Shown here: in pieces, positions 1 to 9,392 of the stretch | How the letters are laid out: the number at the start of each line of letters is the position of its first letter | Numbering within the stretch: the first letter of the stretch is position 1 | NCBI RefSeq assembly: GCF_000717595.1 | Contig: NZ_JNZO01000001.1 | Coordinates: forward strand, 124,001-188,000 | Source: Streptomyces flavochromogenes | GTDB lineage: Bacteria; Actinomycetota; Actinomycetes; Streptomycetales; Streptomycetaceae | Direction of reading: 5' to 3' | DNA: 64,000 nt | Notes under the pieces: generated by a model | Database searches by the model: none | The model's input: the letters and a program-made list of their open reading frames with translations, nothing else | What the model was told of the DNA's origin: nothing | Made by a program: the position numbers and the translations under genes

Positions 1-443
1 GGGACCTCGCCGAGGCGGTGCACGCCGTGTGTCTCGACCTCGCCCGCCAGCTCGTCGCGGACTCCGAGGGCGCGTCGAAGGAGATCGAGGTGGCGGTCGT
101 CGGCGCCGCGTCCGAGGACGACGCCGTGACCGTGGGCCGGTCGATCGCCCGGAGCAACCTCCTCAAATGCGCCCTGCACGGCGAAGACCCGAACTGGGGC
201 CGGGTGCTCTCTGCGATCGGCACCACCGACGCGGAGTTCGACCCCGACCGCCTGGACGTGGCCGTCAACGGCGTGTGGGTCTGCCGGGACGGCGCGGCCG
301 GGGAACCCAGGGAGAAGGCCGACCTGTCCGGCCGCCGGATCACGATCACGGTCGACCTGCGCTCCGGAGAGGCGTCCGCGGAGATCTGGACCAACGACCT
401 GACGGCCGCGTACGTGCACGAGAACAGCGCCTACAGCTCATGA
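1..443 (+). CDS. argJ: Glutamate N-acetyltransferase / ornithine acetyltransferase, C-terminal part
   Basis: This is the C-terminal ~147 residues of the bifunctional ArgJ enzyme, cut by the window edge and read in the frame that starts at base 3. ArgJ moves the acetyl group from N-acetylornithine to glutamate, giving free ornithine in the cyclic arginine pathway. The visible part carries the family stretch [18 protein letters not shown], then NGVWVC and a C-terminal ENSAYSS. Its stop codon overlaps an ATG (ATGA) just before argB, and argD follows argB with another ATGA overlap, so argJBD form one transcription unit, probably with argC upstream. No argR follows argD, unlike the usual Streptomyces order. 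That and the position beside a siderophore cluster suggest a second, dedicated ornithine-supply copy (inference). Confidence 0.93.
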   Translation, partial: DLAEAVHAVCLDLARQLVADSEGASKEIEVAVVGAASEDDAVTVGRSIARSNLLKCALHGEDPNWGRVLSAIGTTDAEFDPDRLDVAVNGVWVCRDGAAGEPREKADLSGRRITITVDLRSGEASAEIWTNDLTAAYVHENSAYSS

Positions 444-460
444 GCCGAGGGAGTACGAGG

Positions 461-1459
461 ATGAGGACGCTCGGCGAGCAGCCTGCCGTGCGCGACATGG
501 ACGCCGTGCGGCGCGTGTGCGCCGCCGCGGGGAGTGTGGGCGCCGTCGGCCTCCCGGCCACGGACGTCCCCTGGTCCGAGGACCTCCAGGGCCGGACCGT
601 CGTCGTCAAGTGCGGTGGCAGCACACTGGAGGACCCGGCGCTCCGGCGGTCCTTCGCCCAGGACGTCGTCGAGCTGTGGCAGGCGGGCCTGCACCCGGTC
701 GTGGTGCACGGCGGCGGCCCCCAGATCAGCTCGATGCTCGACCGCCTCGCCCTGGAGGTCCGGTTCGAGGCGGGCATGCGGGTGACCACGCCGGAGGCCA
801 TGGACGTCGTCCGCATGGTGCTGACCGGGCAGGTCCAGCGGGACCTGGTCGGCGCCATCAACGCCCACGGGCCCTTCGCCGTCGGCATGTCGGGCGAGGA
901 CGCCCACACCCTGACCGCCGTACGCCGCCCGGCCTGGGTGGACGGGCGGCCCGTCGACATCGGTCTCGTCGGCGACATCGTGGACGTCGCCCCGGACACC
1001 GTACGGAACCTCCTCGCCGGCGGCCGTATCCCGGTCGTCTCCCCCGTCGCGCGCGGTGCGGACGGGCAGATCTACAACGTGAACGCCGACCTCGCGGCCT
1101 CGGCCCTGGCCGTCGCACTCGGCGCCGACCGGCTCGTGATGCTCACCGACGTCCCCGGCCTGTACGCGGACTGGCCGCGGAGCACCGAGGTGATCCCCCG
1201 GCTGACGGCCGAAGCGCTGGAGACACTGCTCCCCGGGCTCGCCGGCGGGATGCTGCCGAAGATGGAGGGCTGTCTGCGGGCGGTGCGGTCGGGTGTCGGG
1301 CGGGTGCACGTCCTCGACGGACGTACACCGCACGCCGTCCTCCGGGGTGTCCTCACGGAGGAGAACCCCGGCACCACGGTCCTGCCCGACGAGGCGCCGG
1401 GCATCACGCGGGGCGCCGCCCCGGCCGTCGCGCCGCACGAGGAGGAGGCCCCCGCATGA
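461..1459 (+). CDS. argB: Acetylglutamate kinase
   Basis: ArgB phosphorylates N-acetylglutamate, the second step of cyclic ornithine synthesis, in the cytoplasm. The 332-residue product shows the amino-acid-kinase fold: VVVKCGG near the N-terminus, [22 protein letters not shown], the [12 protein letters not shown] stretch and [10 protein letters not shown] near the C-terminus. The usual Streptomyces enzyme has KFGGNAM at the first glycine loop; here it reads KCGGSTL, and the sequence looks clearly diverged from the primary-metabolism copy. The ATG at 461 was chosen because GAGGGAG lies 7 bases upstream; an in-frame ATG at 440, overlapping the argJ stop, is the alternative. The stop overlaps the argD start. 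Confidence 0.92.
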   Translation: MRTLGEQPAVRDMDAVRRVCAAAGSVGAVGLPATDVPWSEDLQGRTVVVKCGGSTLEDPALRRSFAQDVVELWQAGLHPVVVHGGGPQISSMLDRLALEVRFEAGMRVTTPEAMDVVRMVLTGQVQRDLVGAINAHGPFAVGMSGEDAHTLTAVRRPAWVDGRPVDIGLVGDIVDVAPDTVRNLLAGGRIPVVSPVARGADGQIYNVNADLAASALAVALGADRLVMLTDVPGLYADWPRSTEVIPRLTAEALETLLPGLAGGMLPKMEGCLRAVRSGVGRVHVLDGRTPHAVLRGVLTEENPGTTVLPDEAPGITRGAAPAVAPHEEEAPA

Positions 1460-2634
1460 CCGTCACCGTTCCCCTCAGGAACCGCTGGCGTGCCGTGATG
1501 ATGAACACCTACGGCACTCCCCCACTGGCCCTGGTCCGTGGCGAGGGCTGCACCGTCTGGGACGAGGCCGGCCGTGCGTACACGGACTTCACCGGCGGGA
1601 TCGCGGTCAACACCCTCGGGCACGCCCACCCCGCCGTGGTGGCGGCCGTGACAGACCAGGTCGCACGGCTCGGGCATGTCTCGAACCTGTTCGTCGCCGA
1701 GCCCCCGGTGGCGCTCGCGGAACGGCTTCTCGGGCTGTTCGGCAGGCCGGGCGGCCGGGTCTTCTTCTCCAACTCCGGCGCGGAGGCCGTCGAGGCGGCC
1801 TTCAAGGCCGCCCGGCGGACTGGGCGCCCGCGGGTCGTCGCGATGGAGGGCGGCTTCCACGGCCGCACCATGGGCGCCCTGGCGGTCACGGGCCAGCGGG
1901 CGAAGCGCGAGCCGTTCCTGCCCCTGCCCGGGGACGTGACGCACGTGCCGTTCGGCGACGTCGACGCCCTGCGCGCGGCGGTCTCGGAGGACACGGCGGC
2001 GGTCTTCGTCGAACCCGTGCAGGGCGAGGCGGGCGTGATCCCCGCGCCCGGCGGGTATCTGCGGGCCGCCCGGGCGATCACCCGCGCCGCGGGCAGTCTG
2101 CTCGTCCTCGACGAGGTGCAGACCGGGATCGGCAGGACCGGACACTGGTTCGCGCACCAGGCCGGACCGGGGGTGGACCCGGATGTGGTGACGCTGGCCA
2201 AGGGGCTGGGCGGCGGTCTTCCGATCGGCGCCACGGTGGCGTTCGGGGACGCAGGGGAGCTCTTGGGCCCCGGCCAGCACGGGTCGACCTTCGGCGGCAA
2301 TCCGGTGGCCTGCGCGGCGGGTTCGGCCGTCCTGGAGACCATCGCGGCGGAGGGCCTCCTGGAGCACACCGTACGGATGGGTGAGCTGCTGCGGACGGGA
2401 GTCGAGGCGCTGGAGCACCCCCTGGTGGCCGAGGTCCGGGGCGCGGGGCTCCTGCTGGGCGTCGTCCTGACCGAGCCGGCCGCCGTCCGGGTCCAGGAGG
2501 CGGCGCAGGAGGCCGGGTTCCTCGTCAACGCCGCCGGTCCCGTGACCGTACGCCTGGCCCCTGCGCTGACCGTGTCGGCGCGTCAGGTCGAGGAGCTGGT
2601 GGAGTCGTTGCCGGGGATCCTGGCCCCGCGCTAG
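1456..2634 (+). CDS. argD: Acetylornithine aminotransferase
   Basis: A PLP-dependent class III aminotransferase of 392 residues that makes N-acetylornithine from N-acetylglutamate semialdehyde. Visible family marks are [15 protein letters not shown] (phosphate binding), [34 protein letters not shown] and the PLP lysine in [27 protein letters not shown] completes the active site. Its ATG overlaps the argB stop (ATGA). The gene after it is convergent, separated by a GC-rich inverted repeat, so the arg operon ends here without argR. Together with argJ and argB it would deliver the three ornithine units that the nearby NRPS is predicted to use; that link is inferred from position. Confidence 0.93.
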   Translation: MTVTVPLRNRWRAVMMNTYGTPPLALVRGEGCTVWDEAGRAYTDFTGGIAVNTLGHAHPAVVAAVTDQVARLGHVSNLFVAEPPVALAERLLGLFGRPGGRVFFSNSGAEAVEAAFKAARRTGRPRVVAMEGGFHGRTMGALAVTGQRAKREPFLPLPGDVTHVPFGDVDALRAAVSEDTAAVFVEPVQGEAGVIPAPGGYLRAARAITRAAGSLLVLDEVQTGIGRTGHWFAHQAGPGVDPDVVTLAKGLGGGLPIGATVAFGDAGELLGPGQHGSTFGGNPVACAAGSAVLETIAAEGLLEHTVRMGELLRTGVEALEHPLVAEVRGAGLLLGVVLTEPAAVRVQEAAQEAGFLVNAAGPVTVRLAPALTVSARQVEELVESLPGILAPR

Positions 2635-2657
2635 CGCGGGAGCGGCGTCCCATCCCC

Positions 2658-2693
2658 GCCGGCCGGCCGACGAGTCCGCCTCACCGGCCGGCC
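2658..2693. terminator. Possible bidirectional terminator between argD and amidohydrolase gene
   Basis: Two copies of GGCCGGCC (2661-2668 and 2686-2693) can pair across a 17-base loop, in the 69-base gap between convergent genes. There is no T tract, which is common for Streptomyces terminators. Each arm is also self-complementary, so the fold is not unique. Confidence 0.4.
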
Positions 2694-2703
2694 CGTTCGG
2701 GGG

Positions 2704-4278
2704 TCACTCCTTCGCCGGCTCGGTCCGCCCGTCGACGTACGTCGCCACGACCTCGATGTCCCCGATCCGCGAGGTCTCGACGGCCCGGGGGTCGTCCCCG
2801 AGGACCACCAGGTCGGCGCGTTTGCCGGGTGTGAGGCTGCCCGCGCTGTCGTCCCAGTGGCAGGCGTACGCGCCGGCCACCGTGTAGGCGTGCAGGGCCT
2901 CGTCGACGGTGACGGCCTCGTCCGGTCCGATCGGCCGGCCGGAGGTGGAGGCGCGTTCGACCATGAACTGGACGGCGCGGAGCGGCGAGCCGTCCGTGAC
3001 CGGCCGGTCGGAGCTGCCGACGAGGGTGACACCGTGATCGAGGAAGCCGCGGCCCCGGTACATCCAGGGCGCCCGCCGCTCCCCCATGACGTCCGCGTAG
3101 TCGTCGCCGAAGTAGCGGAGGAAGTTGGGCTGGACCACGGCGCTGACGCCGAGCCGGGCGAGGCGCGGCAGCTGGTCCGGGCGGATCAGGCCGGCGTGTT
3201 CCACGCGGTGCCGGGCGGCCGGGCGGGGCCGGAGCCTCTGCGCGCGGTCCAGGGCGTCCAGGGCGAGGTCGGCGGCGCGGTCGCCGATGGCGTGGACGGC
3301 GAGCTGCCAGCCGGCGAGGTGGCCGTCGACGATGAGGTCCGCGATCCGCTCGGGCTCGTCCTGGAACTGCCCGGTGTGGGACATGCCCTCGTACGGCTCG
3401 GTGAGGGCCGCCGTACGCGCCATCATGCCGCCGTCGGTGTAGATCTTGAGGGCTCCGAGGGAGAGCCAGTCGTCGCCGAAGCCGGTGCGCAGGCCGAGGT
3501 CGAGGGCGCGCGGGATGCCGTCGTTCCGGTGGGCGGCGCGCGGGCGGAGGGTGTCGCCGGCGGCCATGAGCTGGACACGGAGGGGCAGTCGGCCCTGGTC
3601 CCTGAGGAGTTGGTACGCGCCGAGTTCGACGGGGCTGTGTCCGAGGAGGCCGCCTCCGATGCCGGCCTCGGCGCAGGCGGTGATTCCCTCGGCGAGGCAG
3701 GTGCGGCCGGCCCGCTCGATGGCGTCGGCGAGTTCCTCCTGGGAGTACGGCAGCCGGAGTCGTCGCACGGCGGTCATGGCGCTCTCGGCGAGGAAGCCGT
3801 CCTGGTGCGGCACGTCGGCCGGAAGGAGGTCGAGGACGGCGCTGTTGACGACGCAGGCGTGCCCGGAGTCGTGCATGAGGAAGATCTTGCGGCCCTGGCT
3901 GACCCGGTCGATCTCGGCGGCGGTGAGATGGCGTCCCAGGGCCCGCTGGTCGTAGCCGGCGATGTCGACCCAGGCGCCGGGCTCGGCCTTCCGGGAGGCG
4001 GCCTCCCCGATGACGGCGAGGACGTCCTCGATCCGCTCGCAGGGGGCGATGCTCGGGGTGTCGGCCTTCAGTCCGGCCCATGCCAGGTGGACGTGGCTGT
4101 CGATGAATCCGGGCAGCACGGTGGCGCCCTGGAGGTCGACGACCTCACGGGCGGGGAGTGAGGTCACGGCCTCGTCGAGGCCCACGATCCGCCCCCGCCA
4201 GATGCCGAGGTCGTGGGCGACGGGGTGGTCCGGGTCCATGGTGAGAATGCGCGCGTTCGTCAGCCTCGTACAGAGCAT
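2704..4278 (-). CDS. Amidohydrolase family 3 protein (YtcJ-like), in the siderophore-uptake operon
   Basis: A 524-residue metal-dependent amidohydrolase. It has the metal-binding FIDSHVHLAW motif near residue 70, LKIYTDGGMM in the middle, AVHAIGDRA and HRVEHAGL as further ligand regions, and GSSDRPVTDGSP near the end, with a C-terminal beta segment (GKRADLVVLGDDP). The family hydrolyses amide, formamide or ring C-N bonds, but the substrate cannot be read from sequence. No signal peptide is seen, so it is cytoplasmic. It starts 38 bases after the ATPase stop and should be the last gene of the iron-boxed permease operon. A role in deformylating or cleaving the imported formyl-hydroxamate siderophore is an attractive guess only. 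Confidence 0.85.
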   Translation of the reverse strand: MLCTRLTNARILTMDPDHPVAHDLGIWRGRIVGLDEAVTSLPAREVVDLQGATVLPGFIDSHVHLAWAGLKADTPSIAPCERIEDVLAVIGEAASRKAEPGAWVDIAGYDQRALGRHLTAAEIDRVSQGRKIFLMHDSGHACVVNSAVLDLLPADVPHQDGFLAESAMTAVRRLRLPYSQEELADAIERAGRTCLAEGITACAEAGIGGGLLGHSPVELGAYQLLRDQGRLPLRVQLMAAGDTLRPRAAHRNDGIPRALDLGLRTGFGDDWLSLGALKIYTDGGMMARTAALTEPYEGMSHTGQFQDEPERIADLIVDGHLAGWQLAVHAIGDRAADLALDALDRAQRLRPRPAARHRVEHAGLIRPDQLPRLARLGVSAVVQPNFLRYFGDDYADVMGERRAPWMYRGRGFLDHGVTLVGSSDRPVTDGSPLRAVQFMVERASTSGRPIGPDEAVTVDEALHAYTVAGAYACHWDDSAGSLTPGKRADLVVLGDDPRAVETSRIGDIEVVATYVDGRTEPAKE

Positions 4279-4316
4279 GGGCAGTCCGTTCCCGTTCCCG
4301 GTCGCTGTCGCTGTCG

Positions 4317-5246
4317 TCAGGAGGTCTTGGCCATCGCGGTGTCGGACGCGGCCGGCCCGTTCCCGCTCGCCGTCCCGTCGACGTCCGTGTCCGCGTCGGC
4401 GTCGGCGTCGGTCGTGCCCGTCACCCGGGCCGGGGCGTACCCCTTGGGTGCGGCGGGCACCATGAGCGGGGTGCCGGTCTCGGGGTCGGGGATGATCCGG
4501 CAGGGCAGGCCGAAGACGTCCTCGACCAGCTCGGCGGTCATGACGGTCGACGGGTCGCCCTCGGCCGCGACGATGCCGCCCGGGCGCATCACGATGAGGT
4601 GGGTGGCGTACCGGCAGGCCTGGTTGAGGTCGTGCAGGACGGCCACGATCGTGTGGCCGCGGCGGGCGTGGAGTTCGGCGCACAGGTCGAGGACCTCGAC
4701 CTGGTGGGCGATGTCGAGGAAGGTGGTCGGCTCGTCGAGGAGCAGGATCTCGGTCTGCTGGGCCAGGACCATCGAGAGCCAGACGCGCTGGCGCTGGCCG
4801 CCGGACAGGTCGTCGACGGGTCGGTCGGCGAGTTCGAGCACGCCGGTCTGTCGCATCGCCTCGACCACGGCCGCCTCGTCGTCGGCGGACCACTGCTTCA
4901 GGAGGCCCTGGTGGGGGTAGCGGCCCCGGGCCACGAGGTCGCCCACCGTGATGCCGCCGGGCGCGGTGGAGGACTGCGGGAGCAGTCCGAGCCGGCGGGC
5001 GACCTCGCGGGAGCGGTACGAGGCGATGGCGGCGCCGTCCAGGTAGACCTGTCCGGCGCGCGGCTTGAGCATCCGGGCGAGGGCGGTGAGCAGGGTGGAC
5101 TTGCCGCAGGCGTTGGGTCCGACGACGACCGTGAAGGAGCGGTCGGGGATCTCGACGTCGAGGTCGCTCGCCACCGTCCGCTGGTCGTAGGAGAGGGTCA
5201 GGTTCTCGGCGCGCAGGCGGGAGGCCGGACGGTTCGTTGCTGTCAT
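4317..5246 (-). CDS. Iron-siderophore ABC transporter ATPase (FecE/FhuC type)
   Basis: The 309-residue nucleotide-binding subunit energises import of a ferri-siderophore through the two permeases encoded just upstream. Walker A is GPNACGKST (about residues 40-48), the signature LSGGQRQR (~146) and Walker B ILLLDEPT (~166), with a switch histidine in VLHDLNQA. The C-terminus carries a ~30-residue Asp/Ala-rich tail (DADADADTDVD) that is not part of the fold. The ATG overlaps the stop of the upstream permease gene, so the genes are translationally coupled. It is the only importer ATPase in the window, while a second permease pair at 36.8-38.9 kb has none. Confidence 0.94.
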   Translation of the reverse strand: MTATNRPASRLRAENLTLSYDQRTVASDLDVEIPDRSFTVVVGPNACGKSTLLTALARMLKPRAGQVYLDGAAIASYRSREVARRLGLLPQSSTAPGGITVGDLVARGRYPHQGLLKQWSADDEAAVVEAMRQTGVLELADRPVDDLSGGQRQRVWLSMVLAQQTEILLLDEPTTFLDIAHQVEVLDLCAELHARRGHTIVAVLHDLNQACRYATHLIVMRPGGIVAAEGDPSTVMTAELVEDVFGLPCRIIPDPETGTPLMVPAAPKGYAPARVTGTTDADADADTDVDGTASGNGPAASDTAMAKTS

Positions 5247-6373
5247 GCGCGGCTCTTTCGCGACTCGGTGACCAGTAGCCAGATGAGGTAGAGCCCGCCG
5301 ACGCAGCCGGTCGCCGTGCCCACCGGGAGGAGCGCGGGGGCGAAGATCCGCTGCACGGCGAGGTCGCTCAGGGCGAGCATGACGGCGCCCATGAGGGCGG
5401 ACGGCAGCAGGGCGGGCCCGGACGAGCCGGTGATCTTGCGGGCCACCTGGGGCGCGGCCAGGGCGACGAACCAGATGGGTCCGGTCACGGCGGTGGCGAA
5501 CGCGGCCAGGGCGACGCTGATCACGAGCAGGACGGTGCGGGTGCGTGAGACGTCGACGCCGAGGGCCATGGCGGTGGTGTCGCCCATCTCGACCATGGAG
5601 AGGCGGCGGGAGAGGAAGAAGGCGAGGGGCAGGAGTACGGCGACCGCGATGCCGATGGCCTGGGCGTGGATCCAGAGCCGGTTGCCCAGGCTGCCGATCA
5701 GCCAGGACTGCGCTTCGAGGGCTTCCTGGAAGGTGGCACGGGTGATCAGGTACGAGTTGACGGCGAGGAGCAGCGCACTGACGCCGATGCCGACGACGAC
5801 GAGGCGGAAGCCCTGGATGCCCCGGCCGATCATGAGGAGATGGACGGCGAGGGCCGTGCCGAGGCCGCCGACGAGGGCGCCGAGCGCGATCTCGGTCATG
5901 CTGCCGTGCAGCATGACGATGACGACGAGCGCGCCGACGGCGGAGCCGTTGGTGAAGCCGATGATGTCGGGGCTGCCCAGGGGGTTGCCCGTGATGCTCT
6001 GCAGGATGGCGCCGCTGACGGCGAGGGCCGCGCCGACGCACAGCGCGGTCACGAGGCGTGGCATGCGGAGGGTGTTGACGACGAAGTCGGCGATCCCGGT
6101 GCCGTTTCCGGTCAGCGCCTGGACGACCTCGCCGACGGAGAGGTCGAAGTCGCCGGTGGTCAGGGTGATGCCGGCGACGACGAGGAGGGCGACGAGGAGG
6201 GCCGCGGTGGCGGCGACGGTGCGGCCCTGGACGCGCAGGGAGACGGTCCCGGAGCGGGTACGGACGACCCGGCCGGTGATGACACGGGGCAGGTCCGGCA
6301 CGGTCGCCCCGCCGGGCCTCCCGCGGGGCGTCGGGTCGGGCGCGGAGGCCTTCGCCTCCCGTACGGCAGTCAC
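5243..6373 (-). CDS. Iron-siderophore ABC transporter permease (FecCD family), second
   Basis: A 376-residue FecCD-type membrane subunit with an N-terminal cytoplasmic tail of about 50 residues and then roughly ten hydrophobic segments. Family marks are LRMPRLVTALCVGAALA, GAILQSITGNPLGSPDIIG and the TGPIWFVALAAPQVAR coupling region. GTG at 6373 was chosen because it overlaps the stop of the upstream permease, as is usual for these coupled pairs. It forms the membrane channel with the product of the gene upstream and works with the ATPase encoded downstream. Confidence 0.93.
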   Translation of the reverse strand: MTAVREAKASAPDPTPRGRPGGATVPDLPRVITGRVVRTRSGTVSLRVQGRTVAATAALLVALLVVAGITLTTGDFDLSVGEVVQALTGNGTGIADFVVNTLRMPRLVTALCVGAALAVSGAILQSITGNPLGSPDIIGFTNGSAVGALVVIVMLHGSMTEIALGALVGGLGTALAVHLLMIGRGIQGFRLVVVGIGVSALLLAVNSYLITRATFQEALEAQSWLIGSLGNRLWIHAQAIGIAVAVLLPLAFFLSRRLSMVEMGDTTAMALGVDVSRTRTVLLVISVALAAFATAVTGPIWFVALAAPQVARKITGSSGPALLPSALMGAVMLALSDLAVQRIFAPALLPVGTATGCVGGLYLIWLLVTESRKSRA

Positions 6374-7461
6374 AGCATGACCAGCTTTCGGCGGCGGCAC
6401 AGGGCGATGAACAGGGGGGCGCCGATGAACGCGGTGACGATGCCGACCTGGAGCTCGCCGGGGGCTCCGAGCACCCGGCCGAGCACGTCCGAGCCCAGGA
6501 GCAGGACGGGGGCGATCAGCATCGAGTACGCGAACACCCACCGCTGGTCGGGCCCGACGACGAACCGGGCGATGTGCGGTACGGCGAGACCCACGAAGCC
6601 GATCGGTCCGGCGGCGGCGGTGGCGGCCCCGCACAGGAGCATCACGGCGACGGCGCCCAGGGCACGGGTCCGGCCGACGTTGACGCCGAGGGCCCGGCCC
6701 ATCTGGTCGCCCATGGCCAGGGCGTTGAGCGAGGGGGCGAGGACGAGGGCCACGACGAGGCCGGTGCCGATGAAGGGCAGGGCCATCACGACGATGTCGT
6801 GGTAGCGGCCCGCGAGGGAGCCGACGGTCCAGAAGCGGAACTGGTCGAAGGCCCGCGGGTTGAGCAGCAGGACGGCCCAGTTGAAGGCGTACAGGACGGC
6901 GGTCACGGCGGCGCCGGCGACGACGAGCCGCTCGGGCGAGGCGAGTTTCCGGCCGGAGGAGCCGAGCAGATGGACGCCGACGGAGGCGGCGGCGGCGCCG
7001 GCGAGGGCGAACCACACGTAGCCGAGCGGGGCCGCGACGCCGAAGAAGGCGATGGCCACGACGACGCCGGCGGAGGCGCCGAGGTTGACGCCGAGCATGC
7101 CGGGGTCGGCGAGCGGATTGCGTGTCAGGGCCTGCATCAGGGCGCCGGCCAGACCGAGGGCGAGGCCGACGAGGATGCCGAGGAGGGTCCGGGGGATGCG
7201 GTAGTCGTGGATGATGACCGACGTCTCGGACCCGTCGGGGTTCCACAGGGCGTCCCAGGTGGCGGTGAAAGGGATGCCCCGGGTGCCCACCCAGACGCTG
7301 AGGAGTCCGACGAGGACGAGGGCGGCGAGCCCGACGACCAGTCCCAGTCCCCGTAACGCGGCCCCGGTGCGGCCCGACCCGGGCGCGTCGGGAGCCGTGG
7401 TCTTCTCCGCGGTTCGCTCCTGGGGCCGCTGTCCCCGCACCACCCGGGATTCGACGGACAA
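6370..7461 (-). CDS. Iron-siderophore ABC transporter permease (FecCD family), first
   Basis: First gene of the uptake operon. The ~363-residue product has a polar N-terminus, a first membrane segment near residue 40 and the family stretches YRIPRTLLGILVG, GALMQALTRNPLADPGMLG and AAGPIGFVGLAVPHIAR. No ATG is available. TTG at 7461 was chosen because GGGGGAG lies 6 bases before it; a TTG at 7467 directly abuts that ribosome site and is less likely. A 19-bp iron box lies about 70 bases upstream, so expression should rise when iron is low. The cognate binding protein is probably the lipoprotein encoded in the NRPS operon (26.2-27.3 kb). Confidence 0.92.
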   Translation of the reverse strand: MSVESRVVRGQRPQERTAEKTTAPDAPGSGRTGAALRGLGLVVGLAALVLVGLLSVWVGTRGIPFTATWDALWNPDGSETSVIIHDYRIPRTLLGILVGLALGLAGALMQALTRNPLADPGMLGVNLGASAGVVVAIAFFGVAAPLGYVWFALAGAAAASVGVHLLGSSGRKLASPERLVVAGAAVTAVLYAFNWAVLLLNPRAFDQFRFWTVGSLAGRYHDIVVMALPFIGTGLVVALVLAPSLNALAMGDQMGRALGVNVGRTRALGAVAVMLLCGAATAAAGPIGFVGLAVPHIARFVVGPDQRWVFAYSMLIAPVLLLGSDVLGRVLGAPGELQVGIVTAFIGAPLFIALCRRRKLVML

Positions 7462-7532
7462 CGACAACTCCCCCTGGCGGCGGTACAGATGTACGGCGGG
7501 AACCCGGCGGCGCGAGACCGAAGGATCACGAC

Positions 7533-7551
7533 TTAGGTGAGGCTAACCGAA
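7533..7551. promoter_or_regulatory. Iron box (DmdR/IdeR type) of the uptake operon
   Basis: TTAGGTGAGGCTAACCGAA resembles the 19-bp actinobacterial iron-repressor operator TTAGGTTAGGCTAACCTAA (16 of 19). It lies between the divergent permease and exporter genes, on the permease side. Confidence 0.85.
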
Positions 7552-7646
7552 CCGCGTCTTGAGGTCAACGCGCCGAACAGGCCCGCCGGACACCTCTCCC
7601 GGGGCCCTCCGGACCTCCCCACGACCCACCCCGACCCCGGCCGAAC

Positions 7647-7665
7647 TCAGAGTAGGCTTACCTAA
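7647..7665. promoter_or_regulatory. Iron box of the ABC exporter operon
   Basis: TCAGAGTAGGCTTACCTAA matches the DmdR/IdeR operator consensus at 15 of 19 positions, strongest in the right half. It ends 29 bases before the ATG of the first exporter gene. Two boxes in one divergent region imply separate iron control of each side. Confidence 0.8.
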
Positions 7666-7694
7666 CCAACCATCTACCTCCGTGAAGGAGTCTC

Positions 7695-9392
7695 ATGCCA
7701 ACGGGCGGACCGACGGGGGGACTTGTCCTCCGCCAGGCGATCAGAGGACAACGCCGGCGAGTGATCACGGCGTCTCTGCTCGGTATGACCCACCAGGGCT
7801 GCGAGGCCCTGGTGCCGGTGGTCATCGGCGCCACCATCGACACGGCAGTCGCCACCGGCTCCGCTTCGGCGCTGCTCCGCCTGCTCATCGTCCTCGCCGT
7901 GCTCTTCCTGGTCCTGTCGACCTGCTACCGCATCAGCGCCCGGATCACCGAGGGCAGCGGCGAACTCGCCGCGCACCGGCTCCGGCTCGACCTGGCCGCC
8001 CGGGTGCTCGACCCCCGGGGCGGCGCCGACGCGAACCGCCTCCCCGGCGCGCTGACCAGCATCGCCACCAACGACGCCCGCCGCGTGGGCTCGGTGGCCA
8101 CCGTCATCGCGTACGGGGTGTCGGTGGTCGCCGCCCTCGTGATCAGTGCCGTCGCGCTCCTCAGGATCTCCGTCCCCCTCGGTCTGCTCGTCCTCCTCGG
8201 CATCCCGCCACTGCTGTGGCTCGGGCACCGCATCAGCCGGCCGCTCGAACAGCGCAGCGAGGCCGAGCAGGAGCGGGCCGCCCACGCCTCGGGCGTCGCC
8301 GCCGACCTCGTCTCCGGACTCCGCGTCCTCAAGGGCATGGGCGCCGAGTCGGCGGCCGTGGCCCGCTACCGCACCACGAGCCAGGACTCGTTGTCCGCCG
8401 CCCTGCGCGCCGCGCGCAGCCGGGCCGGACACGAGGGCGCCGTCCTCGCCCTGACCGGCGTCTTCATCGCCGTCATCGGCGTGGTCGGCGCGTACCTCGC
8501 CATGGACGGCAGCATCAGCGTCGGCGACCTGGTCGCCGCCGTCGGTCTCGCGCAGTTCCTCCTCGGTCCGTTCCAGCTCCTCGGCTACGTGAACGCCGAA
8601 CTCGCCCAGGGCCGCGCCTCGGCCAAACGGATCGCCGAGGTACTCGCCTCGCCCGAGGCCGTCGGGACCGGACACGACGTACCCGCCGACGGAGCCGCCG
8701 GACATGTCGCCCTGCGCGGGGTGACGCTGGGCGCGCTCCGCGGCGTCGACCTCGAACTCCCGGCCGGCAGCCTGACCGGGATCGTCGCCCGTGACGCCGC
8801 CGCCGCCAACGACCTCCTCGTCTGCCTGGCCCGTGAGGCGGACCCCTCCGAGGGCGCCGTCGAGCTCGACGGCGCGCCGCTGACCTCGCTCGACCCCGAC
8901 GCGCTGCGCCGGGTCGTCCTGGTCGCCCACCACGACGCCGACCTGTTCGAGAGCACGCTGCTCGACAACGTCCGGGCCGGGGCCGCCGGCGACACCTCCG
9001 CCGTCGAGCGGGCCCTGAAGGCCTCGGCCGCCGACGACGTCGCCCGGCTCCTCCCGGACGGCGGGGACACCCTCCTCGCCGAACGCGGCCGCTCGCTCTC
9101 CGGCGGTCAGCGCCAGCGCGTCGCCCTCGCCCGCGCGCTCGCCGCCGACCGGACCGTCCTCGTGCTGCACGACCCGACGACGGCGGTGGACACCGTCACC
9201 GAGTCCCACATCGCCGCCCGGCTGCGCGAGGTCCGCCGCGACCGCACCACGATCCTGGTCACCACCAGCCCCGCCCTCCTCGCCGTGACCGACCGCGTGA
9301 TCGTCCTGGAGGACGGCGCGGTGCGGGCGACCGGTCGCCACAGCGAACTCCTCGCGGCCGACGCGACGTACCGCGCGGCGGTGCTCGCATGA
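7695..9392 (+). CDS. Half-size ABC exporter with degenerate nucleotide site (siderophore export, subunit 1)
   Basis: A 565-residue type-IV ABC exporter half: six hydrophobic segments (about residues 20-300) then a nucleotide-binding domain. The domain is abnormal. The place of Walker A (~357-372) reads GIVARDAAAANDLL with no GKS/T, and Walker B (~488) ends in LHDPTTAVD instead of DEAT. The signature LSGGQRQRVALARAL (~467) is intact. The next gene supplies the reverse set, so the two should form a heterodimer with one competent ATP site. The ATG has AAGGAG just upstream and follows an iron box. Position next to the NRPS suggests export of the newly made siderophore (inference). Confidence 0.9.
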   Translation: MPTGGPTGGLVLRQAIRGQRRRVITASLLGMTHQGCEALVPVVIGATIDTAVATGSASALLRLLIVLAVLFLVLSTCYRISARITEGSGELAAHRLRLDLAARVLDPRGGADANRLPGALTSIATNDARRVGSVATVIAYGVSVVAALVISAVALLRISVPLGLLVLLGIPPLLWLGHRISRPLEQRSEAEQERAAHASGVAADLVSGLRVLKGMGAESAAVARYRTTSQDSLSAALRAARSRAGHEGAVLALTGVFIAVIGVVGAYLAMDGSISVGDLVAAVGLAQFLLGPFQLLGYVNAELAQGRASAKRIAEVLASPEAVGTGHDVPADGAAGHVALRGVTLGALRGVDLELPAGSLTGIVARDAAAANDLLVCLAREADPSEGAVELDGAPLTSLDPDALRRVVLVAHHDADLFESTLLDNVRAGAAGDTSAVERALKASAADDVARLLPDGGDTLLAERGRSLSGGQRQRVALARALAADRTVLVLHDPTTAVDTVTESHIAARLREVRRDRTTILVTTSPALLAVTDRVIVLEDGAVRATGRHSELLAADATYRAAVLA

